Source of the DNA: Vigna angularis
Lineage: Eukaryota; Streptophyta; Magnoliopsida; Fabales; Fabaceae
Reading direction: 5' to 3'
DNA length: 64,000 bases
Assembly (NCBI RefSeq): GCF_016808095.1
Contig: NC_068974.1
Location: forward strand, 33,883,090-33,947,089
In this document: positions 35,316 to 47,803 of the stretch, piece by piece
How the letters are laid out: the number at the start of each line of letters is the position of its first letter
Position numbering within the stretch: position 1 is the first letter of the stretch
The notes under the pieces: generated by a model
Told to the model about the DNA's origin: nothing
Databases searched by the model: none
Seen by the model: only the letters and a program-made list of their open reading frames with translations
Translations under genes and position numbers: made by a program

Positions 35316-35962
35316 TCGGGTTCCCTCTTTTTCTTTTTCGTCCTCAATTCGTGGGCTTTTAATGACCCAGCTAACTCCTCCACAGTGAGAATTGACAAAT
35401 CCTTTGTCTGTTCAATAGTGACCACGATACTTTCAAAATCATCTGTCAAATTTCTCAGGATCTTTTTCGCAACCCGGTTAGGAGGAACCTCTTCTCCGTT
35501 CATTCCTAGTTGATTGGCCATCTTCTGCACTCGAGTTATAAACTCGACAACTCCCTCATTTTCATCCATCTCCATATGTTCAAACTCTCTTTTGAGAGCT
35601 TGTACTCGAACCTGCTTCACGCGGGTATCTCCTTTGTATGCCACCTTCAGAATTTCCCATGCTTCTTTTGCTGACTTTGCATTAGCTATTTTCTCGAATC
35701 CAGATTCATCCATTGCATTATACAGAAAGTACAAAGTCGATCTGTCTTTCACTCGTGTCTTTTTCAATGCAGCAATCTGGTTCTCTGTCTGATGCTCATC
35801 ATCTGCGGGTTCATTGTACCTGTCCTCCACTACGTCCCATACATCTTGGGATCCAAGAAGAACCTTCATCTGCAAAGACCAATTGTCGTAATTGGTATTT
35901 TCCGATAATTGTGGCACACTCATCCCATTGAATACCTTTGTCATCTCTCTCAAAAAAATCAA
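35316..35962 (-). pseudogene. Ty1/copia gag (UBN2-type) fragment, 3' truncated
   Basis: A minus-strand frame of about 215 residues has the hallmark copia gag start: SVPQLSENTNYDNWS, then MKVLLGSQDVWDVVED, TLYFLYNAMDES, AKEAWEILKVAYKGD and KRKFE/KREFEHM-type helices ending LTVEELAGSLKAHE. These match the gag_pre/UBN2 capsid of legume copia elements. The initiator is probably the M at the SVPQL start or one just upstream. The frame is undamaged until 35316, where the element is cut off. The zinc knuckle, protease, integrase and reverse transcriptase are all missing. It lies just downstream of its own 5' LTR and primer site. Confidence 0.85.
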
Positions 35963-36038
35963 GCACTCACTTTTTCTCTCACGGTGTTGGACTCTCTCCT
36001 CTCTCTCTTTTTCTCTCTCTCGGTACTCAAAGCATAAA

Positions 36039-36050
36039 GCTCTGATACCA
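36039..36050 (-). promoter_or_regulatory. Primer-binding site of the copia element
   Basis: TGGTATCAGAGC on the minus strand, one base after the LTR end. It matches initiator tRNA-Met as in other copia elements. Confidence 0.9.
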
Positions 36051-36405
36051 CTGATAAGAAAATCTCACAATATACGCACTCTGATATTTTCCTGAAATTG
36101 AGTCTTGCAATTCATTGATAATTGAAAGGCTTTAAATAGCCATAACACTTACAATATTACGAGGAATAAAAATAAAACATCAACTATCTTAAAAATAAAA
36201 TCTGTTTAATCTATCATAAAATAATATTGTACCTAGATAAACCGAAAATCATAACTACGTATCCCTATTTTATCTCTATCAAATCAAACTAAATATTACT
36301 ATAACCAAAAACTAATAAAATAAGATTTAAACAAAATTATTAATAAAACCCTAAAATTTAAGTTTATCCCAAGGGAGGGACAACACACACATATACACAT
36401 AGATC

Positions 36406-37410
36406 TCCAAGAGGAATAACAAACCAAGAGAGTTTTTAATACGAACGTGTGCCTTTTAATTTCTACTCAATTAAACTTACCAAGCAAATAATAAAGACAA
36501 ATAAAGAGCGTAAGGTTGAGAGAAATTTGCACAGATGACTTTATCCTGGTTCGGATCTTACCAATCCTACGTCGAGTCGCTTATCTCAAAACAAGATAAA
36601 CAGTTTACTACTCACAAAACAATTACCAATTACAATCACAAAGAAACAATTTGTAAAAGTTTAGAAACCACCTTTCTTGATACCGCAAGAGATGAACCTG
36701 CACCTCCTTTGAGTCTTCACAAAGGATGAACACCTCCTCCGAATACTTCACGAAGGATGAACTTCCTCTTCCAAACACCTCCTTAGACACACCAAGGATG
36801 AACCGGCTATTTCCTTTGTCACCGTAGCAGCACTTCACCAGCTCCACAGACACGAGTTTCACAAGCCGAACAAGAACACACAAGTCTCAATGATTTCTGA
36901 GTACTAGAGCACAAGGGAAGAGTTGTTGTTGATGGATAAGGAAAACCTATTTATAGACTCAAGCAAATACTCTTCCATTCTTCGTAACTGGCCATTTAAC
37001 GCTTTTAATCGATTAATACAAGTGTTAATCGATTAAAATGAGTACAACGCCTAGTTTTCAAAAGTCAGAAAACTCCAACGGTCATCTTTAATCGATTATT
37101 TTAAGGATTAATCGATTAACTAATCGATTAACATAGGTAATAATCGATTATTTCCATGCAAGTTGAGTTTTCAACACCTGCAACATTTTAATCGATTAAA
37201 ACCGTGTGTTTTTTATTCTGAACAGCAAATACAAAGTATGAAAGTACAAGAATCAAAACCTACTACAAATCTAAGTTCTAAACCTTAAACTATAATTATT
37301 ACAAAAGCTTTTTATAACAAAAACAAGTCTTCAAAGGATCTTCATGAATCTTGATATATCTTGACTTGATTTGGACATCATCAAACTTCATCTTCATCAT
37401 TTTGCTAACA
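36406..37410 (-). mobile_element. SIRE-like LTR nested in the copia LTR, flanked by a 19-bp direct repeat
   Basis: Read on the minus strand it starts TGTTAGCAAAATGATGAAG at 37410 and contains several AATCGATTAA palindromes (36995-37200) and a 'gtcgactcgacg...gaaccaggat' stretch (36535-36580) near its end, as in SIRE-type LTRs. The flanks are 'acacatatacacatagatc' at both 36387-36405 and 37411-37429, much longer than the usual 5-bp duplication. The end near 36406 is not a CA, so the boundary is uncertain. Confidence 0.55.
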
Positions 37411-37679
37411 ACACATATACACATAGATCCACACTTGTAAGATATTGTCCGCTTCGAGCCAAGCCCTCACAGATTTGCTTTTGGTAACACTCCAAATCCA
37501 AAAGGCCTGTGGGTTACAAAAACACCAATAACATCTGAGTCAATTATATAAGGGATTGACACTACTCTTTACCCAAAACCTTAAGGCAATGAGTTAATGG
37601 CTCTTTCACCTTTATATACTGCTCTACTTTCTCATTTATATCCAATGTGGGACTTAGACTCACACTTGGATTCCCAACA

Positions 37680-37995
37680 ATTGACTCATACCAATTTCCC
37701 TATCATATTTTCACCAACTCAAAGTGCTAACAAATCACAATTAACATGTAACCAAACATGAAACATCAAATTTCTCAATCCACACCCTATCTCACAAACT
37801 TGCTTATAAAAACCTCCATTTTTCAACCACAAAACCTATGTATTTGATAACTTCTCATTCCTTAAACCTTGCTACCAATTTCAAACATCAAAACAACATT
37901 ATAACATATGATTCATGGTCAAAAAAACATCTAAATCACATCAAATCAAAATTAAATCAATAAATAAGCAAGCACACACATTGAAATGAAATAAA
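37680..37995 (-). mobile_element. LTR family F continued (unit 3, right part, truncated)
   Basis: It resumes at 'ttgactcataccaatttccc' and matches 46.96-47.19 and 60.3-60.6 kb up to 'acacattgaaatgaa', after which unrelated DNA follows. Confidence 0.65.
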
Positions 37996-38920
37996 CATCA
38001 TTTCTTTTGTTACTGGATTAAATCTCGTCATACACTTAAGCTTCTATATTTTTTTTTATGCTATTTTAATCTCTGTCCAGTACATGTCCAGAGTACAAAT
38101 ATAAGTGTAGGGCCATGGTTATTTTCGAATTGGTACAGAGAGGTAGTTGGTTTTTCTCACAATAATGTTAGTTAATGAACCTTTGTTCTTTTTAGAGGAT
38201 GTATGATACAAGTCTTGATGATGGGTAATTATTGGCTATGAAAAGAAAAGGTGTTAGTAAATGAATATTGAGGTAAGGATAGTTTGGTCGTATACTTTGA
38301 AATGATTTTGAGTGATTGTAGACAAGTACATAAGAAGATAGAAGTAAGACAGTAGGTCAAACACAAAAATCAGATTTTATTTTTGTCTACATAGATGCAA
38401 TATATTTTAGTAAAATTATGGAGCCCATGAGAGGGTATGGTTGGTCCACAAGTGTAGAAAATTTATATGCAGTATTTTGTTTAAAAGAAGGAGAAGCTTG
38501 CTATGTATGTATGCGGTTTTGGACATCAAGAAAATGAGGTTGTGGAGCCCATGTGTTGTTTGGTTTTGGTAATTGATATTTAGAAAGAAAAAAAAATACA
38601 AAATTTCTAGACATAAATGGAAGAAAATATTAGTATATTTACTCATTAGGCTGGAGTTTGGTGTAAGTAGACCATTAAATAGTGTTATTAATTAATTATT
38701 AAGGTGCTGGATTTTATATGGTAAATATTAGTAATTGTTAAGTAGACCATTAAATATTAATTGTTAAGTTGTTGTTAAAGCATGATAAATTAACTGAAGT
38801 TGTTGTAGTTGTTGTGGTACACTCAACTTTATGAATATTAGATCTTAGCTTTATTGGATGTGATATGTTGTATATTATTTGTACATATGTTGTAAACATT
38901 AATTCATTCTAATTGTTTGT

Positions 38921-39012
<92 letters not shown>

Positions 39013-39103
39013 TTGTTCGATGATAGCATAATGTATGTTATACGAGAACTCAAATAGGATTACAAGATGATTTTGGAGTTACACATTAACGAGAGAAGAG
39101 ATC
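37996..39103. other. Unassigned DNA with a long (AT)n run
   Basis: This sequence is not shared with other units. No coding frame has recognisable features. An (AT)n run covers about 38925-39001, followed by (TG)n. The right-hand continuation after the CACTA element (40487-40785) ends GGTGTTACA just before unit sequence resumes at 40786, so all of 37996-40785 may be a larger LTR-type insertion whose left end I cannot find. Confidence 0.45.
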
Positions 39104-39106
39104 TAT

Positions 39107-40483
39107 CACTAGTAAAAAATCGCATTTTAACTCGCACATTACGTTTCGGTTTTTCCATAACCGAAGCGTAACAAAACGCGGTGGCAGTTTTGTAAATTTT
39201 AAACCACTATATGCCTCGGTTGTTAAGCAACCGTTGTCTAAACCGAATACTGCCTCGGTTAGAAGAATGGACCGAGGTATATACCTCAGGTGAAAGAAAT
39301 ACTGCCTCGGTTTACAGATGGACCGAGGCATATAAGACTATTAAAACTTGGGCTTGGACTGTGCAAATCTTCAGAAAACCTACAGAAAACCTAACACCTC
39401 TCCCATTTCCCTTTTATTTTTCTTGCTTCTCTCTCTTCTGTATACACCCCACTGCTGCCTGCGCTAAGTGCCCCCTGCCGCTTCCCCGCCGCTACCCCTT
39501 CGTTGCCCCGTCGCTACCCCTCCACTTCCCCGCCACTGCCGGGAGCCACCACCACCTCATCCTGTGCGACGGCTCGAGCGCAACTTCCACCTCATCTGCC
39601 AGTGCGTCTTCTCTGAAGTGAAGAGCAAGCGGCCCCGCCGCTGCCCCGCCGCTACCGGGAGCCACCACCACCTCGTCTTAGATCCGAAGTCGATGCCTCT
39701 TCGTAGACTCGCGCCTGGGGAACTTCTGTTCGCAACCTCACTCAGATCCACCCTATTTTCATGATCAATCGACCCCATCTGAATGATGGGTCCAACAGGG
39801 TAAATCTCGGGCTTCCCTTTCATGTGTTCATGCAAAGTTGTTATGGCCTCTGATTCCAGTCCGAGGAAGGTATTCATAAAGATACCATCGGGAAGGTCCA
39901 ATGCCCCATTTGCAAAAACATCCACAACCAAAGCTACAACCTTTGCTCTGGAACATAGGGACTTCAATTCTTGCCTTATGTAGGATAGAGAGAGATTGAC
40001 AAAGAGTTCGATTTGAAGTGCGAGAACAGAGGGATCTGTCTTTTGTTCAAGGTTGATGGGGGAAGGAAAATGGAAGTTATGGTTGATGGAAGAGTTTGAA
40101 GGTAAGCTTTGGAGGAAGAAGGAGGTGACCCAAGTGAGGGAATGAAGCATGTGATGTGAAAATGAGATCTGGACCTGGAGATGGAGAAGGCGTTTGGAGA
40201 ACTCAAGAATTTGAGGAAGTTCATAGAAGGTCATGGAAGGTGGATCTGGACCTGATGTTTAGGAAAAAAAAACTTATACCGTCTCGGTTCATCGAACCCG
40301 AAACCAAACCCTCTATCGCCTCGGGTTTCATTTTAACCGAGGCAGAAGCTTACATCTTTTTTACTTGGTCCACAACCGAGGCAAAAAGTGATAAACTTTT
40401 TACCTCGCCTGTATATACCTCGGTTGTAAAACCAGTGCGAATAGACGAAAATAATCGCGGTCTTTTCCCTTTATTGTACTAGT
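39107..40483. mobile_element. CACTA element carrying a captured UDP-glycosyltransferase fragment
   Basis: The left end is CACTAGTAAAAAATCGC and the right end TTTATTGTACTAGT, apparently lacking the last G, with the 3-bp duplication tat (39104-39106, 40484-40486). Subterminal arrays of 'cctcggtt'/'aaccgagg' lie at 39210-39330 and 40280-40435, typical of CACTA elements. There is no transposase. The interior has a GC-rich proline/serine-coding-like stretch (39450-39680) and a minus-strand glycosyltransferase fragment (39770-40234). Confidence 0.8.
39770..40234 (-). pseudogene. UGT72-type UDP-glycosyltransferase N-terminal fragment (captured)
   Basis: The minus-strand frame reads QILEFSKRLLHLQ, then LQSLPSN, LALQIELFVNLSLS, IRQELKSLCSRAKVVALVVD and KPEIYPVGPIIQ. 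These are landmarks of the acceptor-binding half of family-1 plant glucosyltransferases of the hydroquinone/monolignol (UGT72) group. In the +1 frame the missing piece HFHITCFIPSLGSPPSSSKA (about 40090-40150) appears, so a frameshift splits the region. About 80 residues between ALVVDVFANGALD and LPDGIFMNTFLGLE are absent, and the whole C-terminal domain with the UDP-sugar-binding PSPG box is missing. It is a transduplicated, non-functional fragment. The parent gene should exist elsewhere in the genome. Confidence 0.82.
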
Positions 40484-41037
40484 TATGATGGAAAATTTAA
40501 TTATAATGTTTTGGGAATTTATGGAATGTATAAGTTTTAATTAATATTTTATTTATTTAAATGGAGCTATTTACAATAATGATTAAAGTTATAATAAATT
40601 AAATCTCTTTAAAACTTCTAAAACTTTGTCTTTGGTACCAATCCATCTTTGAAAATTCTTTAGTATTTGATACACTTTATGTAAATGTAATAGATTTTCT
40701 TCTAATAATTTTTTTCAATTTATTCTCGATCTCTTCAAATTTTAATTTTTCCACACTTTTATGATATCCAAATTAGGGTGTTACAGGCACCATTCGAAAA
40801 GTGTTGGATAAACGAAAGACTTTGGAAATGAACATACAAGAAAAAAGAGCAATGCAAGATAAAGCTACCTGAAAATTGGCAATTGGCCTATATCTCATTA
40901 CTCTTAAATAAAAAAAGTTTATTCTTAAATTTATTTTATTCCTTCCAACGTGAAATTTTATTCACCTTATTACATCAAGAATGAATCTCATCACAACCAA
41001 CACTTTTTCATGAATATTCGAATCAGAAAAATATATA

Positions 41038-41422
41038 CTAAATGGTTTGGCACTTTTGTAGACAAGAATCCATCACTTCAGACACAACACCACTAGCATC
41101 TGACATACAAAATGAATTATTAGAAATATGAAAAAATATATTAACTGAAATATGAAAAGTATGAGAGCAATGTTGTAAGAGTTTGAATACCAATTTTGAT
41201 GTTTATGGACTTCTTAACCCCACAACGAGTAATGCACTCGGAAGCTTCTTTAGACATTTTTGGACACTTTGCAATACACTCGTCAACACATATTGGATAA
41301 GCAAGTCCAGCTATAAGACAATCTACCTCACATTTAGAACGACATGAAAGTTTAGCTTCTGAGAAACACAGCGTAATCAATAGTAGAACAACAACACCAA
41401 CGTTTTTCATCTCATTTGTCAT
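41038..41422 (-). CDS. Small secreted cysteine-rich (thionin-like) peptide, copy 2
   Basis: Two exons: 41422-41191 and 41099-41038, with a 91-bp intron (GTATTC donor, TATGTCAG acceptor); 97 residues in all. There is a signal peptide to about residue 24 (hydrophobic GVVVLLLITLCF, then SEA). The ten-cysteine pattern is the same as copy 1, with charged changes in the second motif (VDE between the first two cysteines). Frame, splice sites and stop are intact, so it looks functional. The TATATAAG box is at 41512-41505. It is closest to copy 3, and the flanking 600 bp is also highly similar, consistent with segmental duplication. The role is inferred from family resemblance only. Confidence 0.83.
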
Positions 41423-41512
41423 AACTTCTTTTCAACCCTCTACTATATCAAAACTTTATCTATAACTTAATTTTATTGGTGTCTTTCAAAGAAAACCAAA
41501 CATGCTTATATA

Positions 41513-44500
41513 GGAACAAAATAACAACCAATTTTAGAATTATATTAATGATATCAATTAGGATGAATGTGATTTGCACTCCTTTAAGGATGGATTTTGA
41601 AACTTATTAATGAATTGTTGAGGTTCATGTCTTAAATAAATAATTCAAATACAGAAGTAAAAAAAAATCATTTTTTAAAATGATTTTTCGTTTAGTAAGA
41701 TCTTAAAATGAATGTGACATGGACTTAAAAAAATTAAGTTAGGAAATTATATTATAAATATTAAAATGATTTAATATATACTAGTGAAAACCTATGTAAT
41801 AGATACATTTATGTTTACTTTTTTTTAAATAATAAAAGATAATAAAATTGTTTTGTTATTATTATTATAAATATAAAATTTAATATAAATAATTTCTGTA
41901 ATTGTTTTGTAAATAATTTTTATGGATATACTGTGTGCGTGCATGCAGGCGTGCGTCCGTGCGATGAAAAATTTAAATTAAGATATATAATGATTTAAAA
42001 AATATATAAAAGTATTCATTAAATAATAATAATAATTAAAAAGGTTAAATACAATATAATTACTGATTAAATTAATAATAATTACAATATTAATGACTAA
42101 AGAAATAAATTAAAAAATATATTAATAGTAATTATAATATTAATATTTGAAGAAAAATGTTAAAATAAAATATAATTATTGATTAAAATGACAAAATTAG
42201 TAAAGATAGTTATATTAATAATTAAAAGTGAATATAATTAAAAGTGAATAAATTAAAAGTTAATATATTACAATATTAATGACTAAAGAAATAAATTAAA
42301 AAATATTAATTGTAATAATAAAATTAATATTTGAAGAAAAATGTTAAAATAAAATATAATTATTGAATAAAATTACAAAATTAGAAAATATAGTTATATT
42401 AAGAATGAAAAGTGAATATAATTAAAATTTAATAAATTAAAAGTGAATATAATAGTAATTACAATATTAATGACTAAAGAAATAAATTAAAAAAATATTA
42501 ATTGTAATAATAACATTAATAATTAAAGAAAAATATTAATATTTATACATTTTGCATTGTCTAATATTTATAGTTTAATAGTTTATTCTTTACATTTTTT
42601 ACATGATCTATCGTTTGTAAGTTTACATTATCTACTATTTTGTATTTTGTTTATCCTTTTATTCTTAAAGATTTTACTCTTTATATTGTTTTTCATATTC
42701 CTATAATTCAAATTGAAAGGATAATGCTTCATGTCTTAAAATGTATTTTAAAATGAATCTATAATAAATAATAATAATAAAATAGTTCATAACAAATATA
42801 AATAATCGTAAAATAATTTATAATAAATAATAATAAATATATAAATATAAAAAATAATAAAATATATGTGAAACCATATATATGAAACCAGATAATACAA
42901 GTTAAAATCACAAAATGAACCCAATTAGACGAATCAATACTTACACTAATAAAATGATACAAGTTTAAATGATTTCAACTATCAATACAAATTTATCATA
43001 TTGATTAGTAAAATAATGTTGAATTTTCCACTTATTAATTAAATGATATAGTAAAATGAATTTATTAAAGGATTGATATAGTAGAACAAATATAAACAAA
43101 CTATAAACGTGTATGTTAATTTATTAATATACATAAGAGGAGTATCATATTATAAATATGTTCATACATATATTAAACAAGTTTGTCCAACATGTATTTC
43201 CAATCATATCAATAAGTACAAAATTGCAAATAATCATTAATCTACATTTTTTTCATAATTTATCTTTTATGTTTTTAAATTGTCTACTCTTTATACTCTG
43301 ATGTATAGTCTAACATTTATTTTTTTTTTTTTGTGAATCATCTAGCTTTTGTATTTTTACTGTCTACTATGTACTCCGTTTGTTGATAGTCTACTATGTA
43401 CTCCTTTTGTATTTTTTTACACTTTTATACATATATAGTCTATCATTTGTAGTTTTAGATTTTTATACTCTTAACATTTTTGTACACAGTCTAACTTTAA
43501 AATTTTTATTAAATTTATTCAACATTTTGTACATCATATATCTTTTTTTATTATTAAATAATTTACTCTTTATATTTTTGTGCATCATTTAGTATGTATT
43601 TAATTTAAATTCTTTATTTTGATTAACTTGATCATAATATATTATTTAAAATAATTATATAAAATATATTTTTTATTAAAACTATATATAACTAAATATA
43701 TTCACATTATAAAAAATAATTAAAATATTATTATTTATAAAATTAAATATTTATATTAAATTATAATTTTATTTCTATAAACTCAAATTAATAAAATAAA
43801 TAATTACGTCGGGTCAAGTAAAAGACTATATCTAAAAAAAGCTCAAACTTTTTTTAATATTATTAATTTTCTATTAAATTAATTATAACACTATGTTTAA
43901 AAAAAGTCTTAATTTTTTTAATACTAATACAGCTCCATTAAATTAATTATAAAATTATGTTTTAAAAAAAGGTCTTAAATTTTTTTTCAATATTAATAAA
44001 TTTCAATTTAATTAATTATAATATATGTTTGAGAATAATATTTAATTAAATTATTATAATTGCTTTTTACTTTTTATTGGTTTTAAAATTATATTAAATG
44101 AGATAAAACTTTTTTTTCATAAATTATAATTTGGTTTAGAAAAATTTATGTGTAAGAAAACTTTGAATATTTCTTAGGCATGATATGATATGACATTTTA
44201 TTTGCTGTTATTAAGAACGTATTATCAAAAGATAAAAATATATGCACATTGATGAAGCTAACTAAGAGGTTTTCTTTCATTTTTTGAAAAATATAGAAAA
44301 ATGGATTTGAAAATGCAATCATTTCTGTGAAAGAAATTGCTTTTGAAATGGATAGTGACTCTAAATTTAGTTAATATATATATTTGTCACAAAAAAAAAC
44401 AATTTAATAAAAGTGTTGATAATTAAATTGTAAAATCACTTCCAGAATAATTTAGAATTGATCATGTAGATAATTTAATCACGACACTTCAAAGTAGATT

Positions 44501-44518
44501 CAAATAATTTAAAATATA

Positions 44519-44565
<47 letters not shown>
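41513..44565. repeat. AT-rich unit sequence, no gene
   Basis: It contains a G/C-shifted 'gtgtgcgtgcatgcaggcgtgcgtccgtgcg' run (41930-41965), repeated 'aaaatgttaaaataaaatataattattga' blocks (42020-42530), the degenerate minisatellite (42545-43600), and an (AT)n run (44523-44565). It is collinear with 55.5-57.7 kb. No coding signal is seen. Confidence 0.7.
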
Positions 44566-44569
<4 letters not shown>

Positions 44570-45698
44570 TTTATAATACGTCATTAGGTTTGGTAGGTTT
44601 GTTCAAAGTAGCTTTATATTTTTTCAGATGTTCACAGTTGTTTCATGTTTTGTAAAAACGATTCAAGTTGGTCACTTTTACTTACAGCGTTAAAACCTAA
44701 AGGCAAAATGTCCACCTTAGCCAATAATAAATGACATGTACAGTTATGTGACAACTGATCAAATCGACGTGGCAATTGAGTACAATTTTTTGAGTCCAAG
44801 CACACTATTCTGTAGAGCCCCAGTCTAGGGTAGATTCCATCTTCATGGTACCTTGGGCATCAACAACAGCATATTTGCAGTGACGCAAAGACTTGGTTCT
44901 CTGGCGGCTCTGTGGCGACGAGGGTCTCAGTTCTGCAGCGTCTTCTCGCGATTCACAGGGTTGAGTCGTGAAGAGGATGATCTTGATGATTGCAGCGTTT
45001 TGGGGTTTTCTTTTCTTGTGTTTTAGATCTTGCAAATTATATACATTTCAGATTAAAGGATTGATTTCGTATTTTGGGGTTCTTTTTTTTGTTTATGAAT
45101 TGGGTCTCCTTTTTTCGGGTTGGTTTTGTGTTTTGGGTTTTGGTGTTCACGATCTTAGAATTTGGGATTTTGTATTCTTGCTTTCTCAATTTTCGAATTT
45201 GGGATTGGAGGTTGTTGAATTGGATTTTTGGGGTTCTTACTTTTGTGCTCTTGATTTTTATCTGCTAGTTTGATATTGCAATTTGAGGCTAGGGTTTGAA
45301 TTAGGATTCTAGATTTTCACTTGGAGGATGATGACTGAGAATTGGGGTTTTGTTTTTTTTTTCTTTTTCGTTTCTGTTCTTGGACTAAAGATGTTGATGG
45401 TGGTTGCGGTGACATTGAAGTGAGACTATACCGACATGAGGAAGAAAGAGTAAGTAAATTAATTTGGGTAAAATTCAGGAAATTATCAAGTCAATTGACC
45501 TCAGCGTGCCATGTAATCAATAATTTGACAACTCATTTAGTTTTGGTCAGGAAGGCAATTACACCGTTAGCGTTTTTAACACTTTTAGTAAAAAGAACCA
45601 ACTTGAACCGTTTTTACAAAATATGGGATAATTGTGAACATTTGAAAAAAGAGAGAACCACTTTGAACAAACCTAGGGATCAAAATAGGTATTAAACC
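44566..45698. mobile_element. Long-TIR (Mutator-like) non-autonomous element, copy 1
   Basis: The right end 'aaaataggtattaaacc' and about 140 bp before it are the inverted complement of the left end (44574-44690): both arms carry 'gtttgttcaaagt', 'tcagatgttcacagtt'/'tcaaatgttcacaatt' and 'ttttgtaaaaacg.ttcaagttgg'. The GGTTTAATAC..TTTTGGTCC type of terminus is a common legume long-TIR family. The interior (44800-45450) has gene-like GC content, 'gggttttcttttcttgtgttttag' and 'gaggaagaaagagtaag', and may be captured sequence. No family was recognised. The same element, in the same place, is at 57706-58838. Confidence 0.65.
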
Positions 45699-45713
45699 AA
45701 TTTTTTTATTTAG

Positions 45714-47798
45714 TATAACATCTCATTTTAATAGTATAAAACTACTGAAGTAAAACATTACAAGGATGATAATAGAACAACTAGATGAAACAAACCTACC
45801 ACAAAAGCCAAATATCCACATCTTGTAGAACCATCTAACAACTCATCTGCTTGACCCTCACCTCTCGCCGGAATAACTAAAAGATGTCTCCCTAAGCTCA
45901 CACCATTTAGATAATCATTGCAAAAGAGAAAAACAACACATGGACAAACAACACAAATGCAAGGATAACCTAGTGATAAAAGAATTCATCATAGTAAAAT
46001 AAAATTCTATCATATATTATATTGCACACCAAATAAAACATCCATCCTAATCATATTATAGACATAGACTTGACTCATGTGGATATAGTATGAATGTCGA
46101 GCTATGGTGATTTGTGCACTTGTAGTGGTGAAACAATTGGCCCACCCCGAGCTACAACACAAGGTTACTTCGTTATCACTCGCCTTAGGCCAAGGTAAAG
46201 TTCCTATACTAGAACCCCTTCCTACTCTCACCACATGCCTCACCCCAAGACTGAGCTTCCTACATTCACATTTACAACAATATAGAACAACACCACATAA
46301 CCTCTTCACGAGGGTCATTGAATTACGTCCATCAACCATTCACTTAATCAACAACATATTTATCACCATCATCATATATAACCAACATAATCATATACAT
46401 ATATTTCACATAATCATGGTAAGCAATCACATGAAATCATTCCATAAACATCAATACACAAGAACCAGTCCAAGAAAAACCACTAAAGAGCACGTAAACC
46501 TTTTTAAACTCATACTAACAGAAGTAGTGCTCAGCCCCAAAAAGTAGTGCTTAGCACTACAGCCATTGGACACTGGCACTCAACCCTAGTGACACTAGAA
46601 ACTAGTGCTCAAGCGCCATAACAAAAGCGTTTAGCGCCATATCAGAACTTGAAATTCTTCTTATGGGCATTTCCTATACCACTTCAATTGAACCCTATGA
46701 CACTCTTGACACTAAGAAACCTCATAAGACAACACTCTAACTCAAAATGATCACTTCAAACTAAATCAACTTTCCTAAACTACCCAAATTCATTTATACT
46801 CTTTCTAACACCAATTTCAATCAACCAAAGGTACAAAAAAGTCATAAATGACTCTATGATGGATCCCAAATCATCATTTTTACCCGAGACCTTCCACTTT
46901 GAAATCTCACTAATAAAAACCCCTAAAACTAATTTCAAACCAAGCTAAGCTCCACGTATCAACCACCAAACACTCTTACATCAGATTTCACTCATTCCAA
47001 CTTCAAAATTAGTTCTAGATGACCAAATAACCAACCTATGTATTTGATAACTCCTCATTCCTTAAACCTTGCTACCAATTTCAGACATCAAAACGACATT
47101 ATAACATATGATTCTTGGTCAAAAAAACATCCAAATATCATGAAATCAAAATTAAATCATTAAGTAAGCAACAACATACATTGAAATGAACTACACTAGC
47201 ATACTTATTCAAATTATACTAAATCAGTTTAAGATACATATAAACACCAAACCTACACCACAAACATAATTTAAAGTAAAACATCTAGCTTCACTTACCT
47301 GACACCGAAGTCACTAAACTCTAAGAACATTGAAACCCTTACTTCCGACTCAAAGAACTCTGGAAACGCTTAAATCACCAAATCGTGATCGAAGTGAGTC
47401 CTTAGGATCATAGATTTACAAAGAATCAAGAATAGAGCTTAAAAGACACATATGAAGGGATTCTTAAGCATGATCATAAACAAAGAACAAATGGAAAAAG
47501 AGTTAGAAACTTAGTTACTCTAAACGAAGAATTGATTGGTTAGAAATGGAGATCACTCAGCTGTGATCTCATAGGAACTTCCTGATTATCAAACAGATGA
47601 TCGAGGAGTGAGATTTCTTAAAGAGAATAGATAGAAAACTAAGAGAAAAAGTTTTAGAGAGATGGTTTCTGTTTTAATTGATGAGACGAGGTTAAGAAAT
47701 TCTATTTGTATAAGCGAGTTATTTTAATTTTAAAATACTCAGTCTCATTATTTTGAAACACTTATCAGCTCTAATACTCTATTCTCTAGTTTATCACA
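45714..47798 (-). mobile_element. Solo LTR family F, intact copy in unit 4
   Basis: On the plus strand it runs TATAACATCTCATTTTAATAG (TG mutated to TA) to AGTTTATCACA, with the 5-bp duplication tttag (45709-45713 and 47799-47803). Length is 2085 bp. The copy at 58854 has the same mutated start and the same duplication, so both come from one insertion later duplicated with the unit. It includes the 'gtgctcagccccaaaaagtagtgct' subrepeats (46520-46640). No internal region is present. Confidence 0.8.
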
Positions 47799-47803
47799 TT
47801 TAG

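Larger units (their letters stand above)
35316..37679 (-). mobile_element. 5' portion of a Ty1/copia retrotransposon (LTR, primer site, gag start)
   Basis: In minus orientation: LTR 37679-36052 (start TGTTGGGAATCCAAG, end TTCTTATCA), primer-binding site TGGTATCAGAGC (36050-36039), then gag to 35316. The LTR start with 'gtgagtctaagtcccacattgg' and a TATATAAAGG promoter box (near 37615) is typical of legume copia elements. The 3' half of the element is gone. The host LTR sequence repeats on the two sides, so the loss looks like unequal recombination rather than a simple deletion. Confidence 0.82.

Noticed and set aside
39211..39764. Proline/serine-rich plus-strand frames in the CACTA element
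   Set aside because: Two overlapping frames on GC-rich, low-complexity DNA with no domain. They could be part of a captured exon but nothing supports a product.
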